From Pseudomonadota bacterium (GTDB taxonomy: Bacteria > Pseudomonadota > Gammaproteobacteria > Steroidobacterales > Steroidobacteraceae): a DNA stretch of 6,012 bases. Of this stretch, positions 5,114-6,012 are shown piece after piece. The position numbers and the translations under genes were made by a program. The notes under the pieces were generated by a model. It ran no database searches. It was not told the origin of the DNA and worked only from the letters and a program-made list of their open reading frames with translations. Numbering within the stretch: position 1 is the first letter of the stretch; each line of letters begins with the position of its first letter. The stretch covers positions 1-6,012 of the forward strand of contig JAJXWE010000121.1 in NCBI GenBank assembly GCA_021781775.1, given 5' to 3'.

Positions 5114-6012
5114 TGGTGATCGGATAGCGCCAGTCGCGGCCGAACGCGCGGCGGCTGACCCGCACGCCCGGGGGCGCCTGGCGGCGCTTGTACTCGTTGC
5201 GCTTGACCAGATCGAGCACCCGTCCGACGATCACCCGATCGAAGCCGCGCGCGGCGATCTCATCGACCGAGAGGTCCTCCTCGATGAACGCCGCGAGGAT
5301 CGGATCGAGCACCTCGTAAGGGGGCAGGCTGTCGGAGTCCCTCTGGTCGGCACGCAGCTCCGCCGAGGGCGGCCGCTCAATCACGCGCTGCGGGATCACC
5401 GGGGCGACCGCATTGCGGTAGGCGGCCAGCCGGTACACCAACAGCTTGCTGCAGTCCTTGATGGGCGCGAAGCCGCCGGCCATGTCGCCGTAGAGCGTGG
5501 CGTAGCCGACGGCCATCTCGCTCTTGTTGCCCGTGGTGAGCAGCATCCGTCCGGTCTTGTTCGACAGCCCCATCAGCAGCAGCATGCGGCAGCGCGACTG
5601 GATGTTCTCCTCGGTGGTATCCGCGGGCAGCCCAGCGAATTCTCCGGCGAGCGTCGCGAGCGTCGCCTCGAACATGCTCTCGATCGACAGCACGCTGTAG
5701 CGGACCCCGAGCAGCCGGGCTTCCTCCTGGGCATCGGTGAGGCTCATCTGCGCGGTGTAGCGCGAGGGCATCATCACCGCGTGCACACGGTCGGCGCCGA
5801 GCGCATCGACCGCGATGGCGAGGGTGAGAGCCGAGTCGATCCCGCCCGACAGCCCCATCACCACGCCCGGGAATCCATGCTTGTTCACGTAATCGCGCAC
5901 GCCGAGCACGAGCGCGCTGTAGACGCTCGCCGCCTCGCTCAGCTCCGGCGCGACCTCTCCGGGCCGCGGCACGACCCGGCCCGCCTCGCGTGTGAAGTCG
6001 GCGCAGAACAGG
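5097..6012 (-). CDS. nadE: Glutamine-dependent NAD(+) synthetase, C-terminal part (5' end beyond the right edge)
   Basis: The last 304 residues are visible; the family is about 540-560 residues, so most of the N-terminal nitrilase-like glutaminase domain lies off the right edge. The frame stays open to 6012, and GTG 5970-5972 is internal, not a start. The visible part is the synthetase domain, which adenylates deamido-NAD with ATP and aminates it to NAD in the last step of NAD synthesis in the cytoplasm. Key motifs: VMGLSGGIDSALTLAIAVDA with the pyrophosphatase loop SGGIDS at 5832-5849, MMPSRYTAQMSL, DTTEENIQSRCR, LLTTGNKSEMAVGYATLYGD, MAGGFAPIKDCSKLLVYRLA, RPPSAELR and YKRRQAPPGVRVSRRAFGRD. 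All motifs of the visible domain are present and the protein ends normally near YPITNGYRR, so it looks functional. It is convergent to the CHAT operon. The wording matches proteobacterial NadE of the Xanthomonas/Pseudomonas type. Confidence 0.95.
   Translation of the reverse strand, partial: LFCADFTREAGRVVPRPGEVAPELSEAASVYSALVLGVRDYVNKHGFPGVVMGLSGGIDSALTLAIAVDALGADRVHAVMMPSRYTAQMSLTDAQEEARLLGVRYSVLSIESMFEATLATLAGEFAGLPADTTEENIQSRCRMLLLMGLSNKTGRMLLTTGNKSEMAVGYATLYGDMAGGFAPIKDCSKLLVYRLAAYRNAVAPVIPQRVIERPPSAELRADQRDSDSLPPYEVLDPILAAFIEEDLSVDEIAARGFDRVIVGRVLDLVKRNEYKRRQAPPGVRVSRRAFGRDWRYPITNGYRR

Noticed and set aside
5970..5972. GTG as the start of a short NadE
   Set aside because: The frame continues open to the window edge and family members carry a long N-terminal glutaminase domain, so this Val is internal.

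Overview
The window is G+C-rich, densely coding DNA from a proteobacterium. The NAD synthetase at the right end closely resembles the glutamine-dependent NadE of gamma/betaproteobacteria (Xanthomonas/Pseudomonas-like). I cannot place it more finely. It reads as a chromosomal region holding one accessory signalling operon, with mobile-element debris on one and possibly both sides.

Layout. Positions 1-140 hold a possible promoter (about 67-94) and, on the minus strand, an open frame that may be a broken phage-type gene running off the left edge. Positions 141-4801 hold three co-directional genes: a 1096-residue exported TPR-CHAT protein, a 200-residue sigma-70-family factor that starts at a GTG overlapping the stop of the first gene, and a 256-residue single-pass membrane protein with the layout of an anti-sigma factor. 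Positions 4802-5096 lie between convergent genes and contain a degraded piece of an IS21-type IstB helper ATPase, ending right at the nadE stop codon. Positions 5097-6012 (minus strand) are the C-terminal 304 codons of nadE, whose start lies beyond the right edge.

How the genes may work together. The CHAT protein has a cleavable signal peptide and keeps the CHAT His (H943) and Cys (C992), so it is probably an active caspase-like peptidase in the periplasm. The anti-sigma candidate places a beta-rich C-terminal domain in the same compartment and its regulatory N-terminus in the cytoplasm, where the sigma factor is. The tight packing (4-nt overlap, then zero spacing) implies matched expression. 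My hypothesis is a sensing module in which the periplasmic TPR-CHAT peptidase detects a partner or damage signal and cleaves or otherwise engages the anti-sigma protein, freeing the sigma factor. The sequence shows the parts and the topology; the cleavage step is inference. NadE is a housekeeping gene and appears unrelated to the module.
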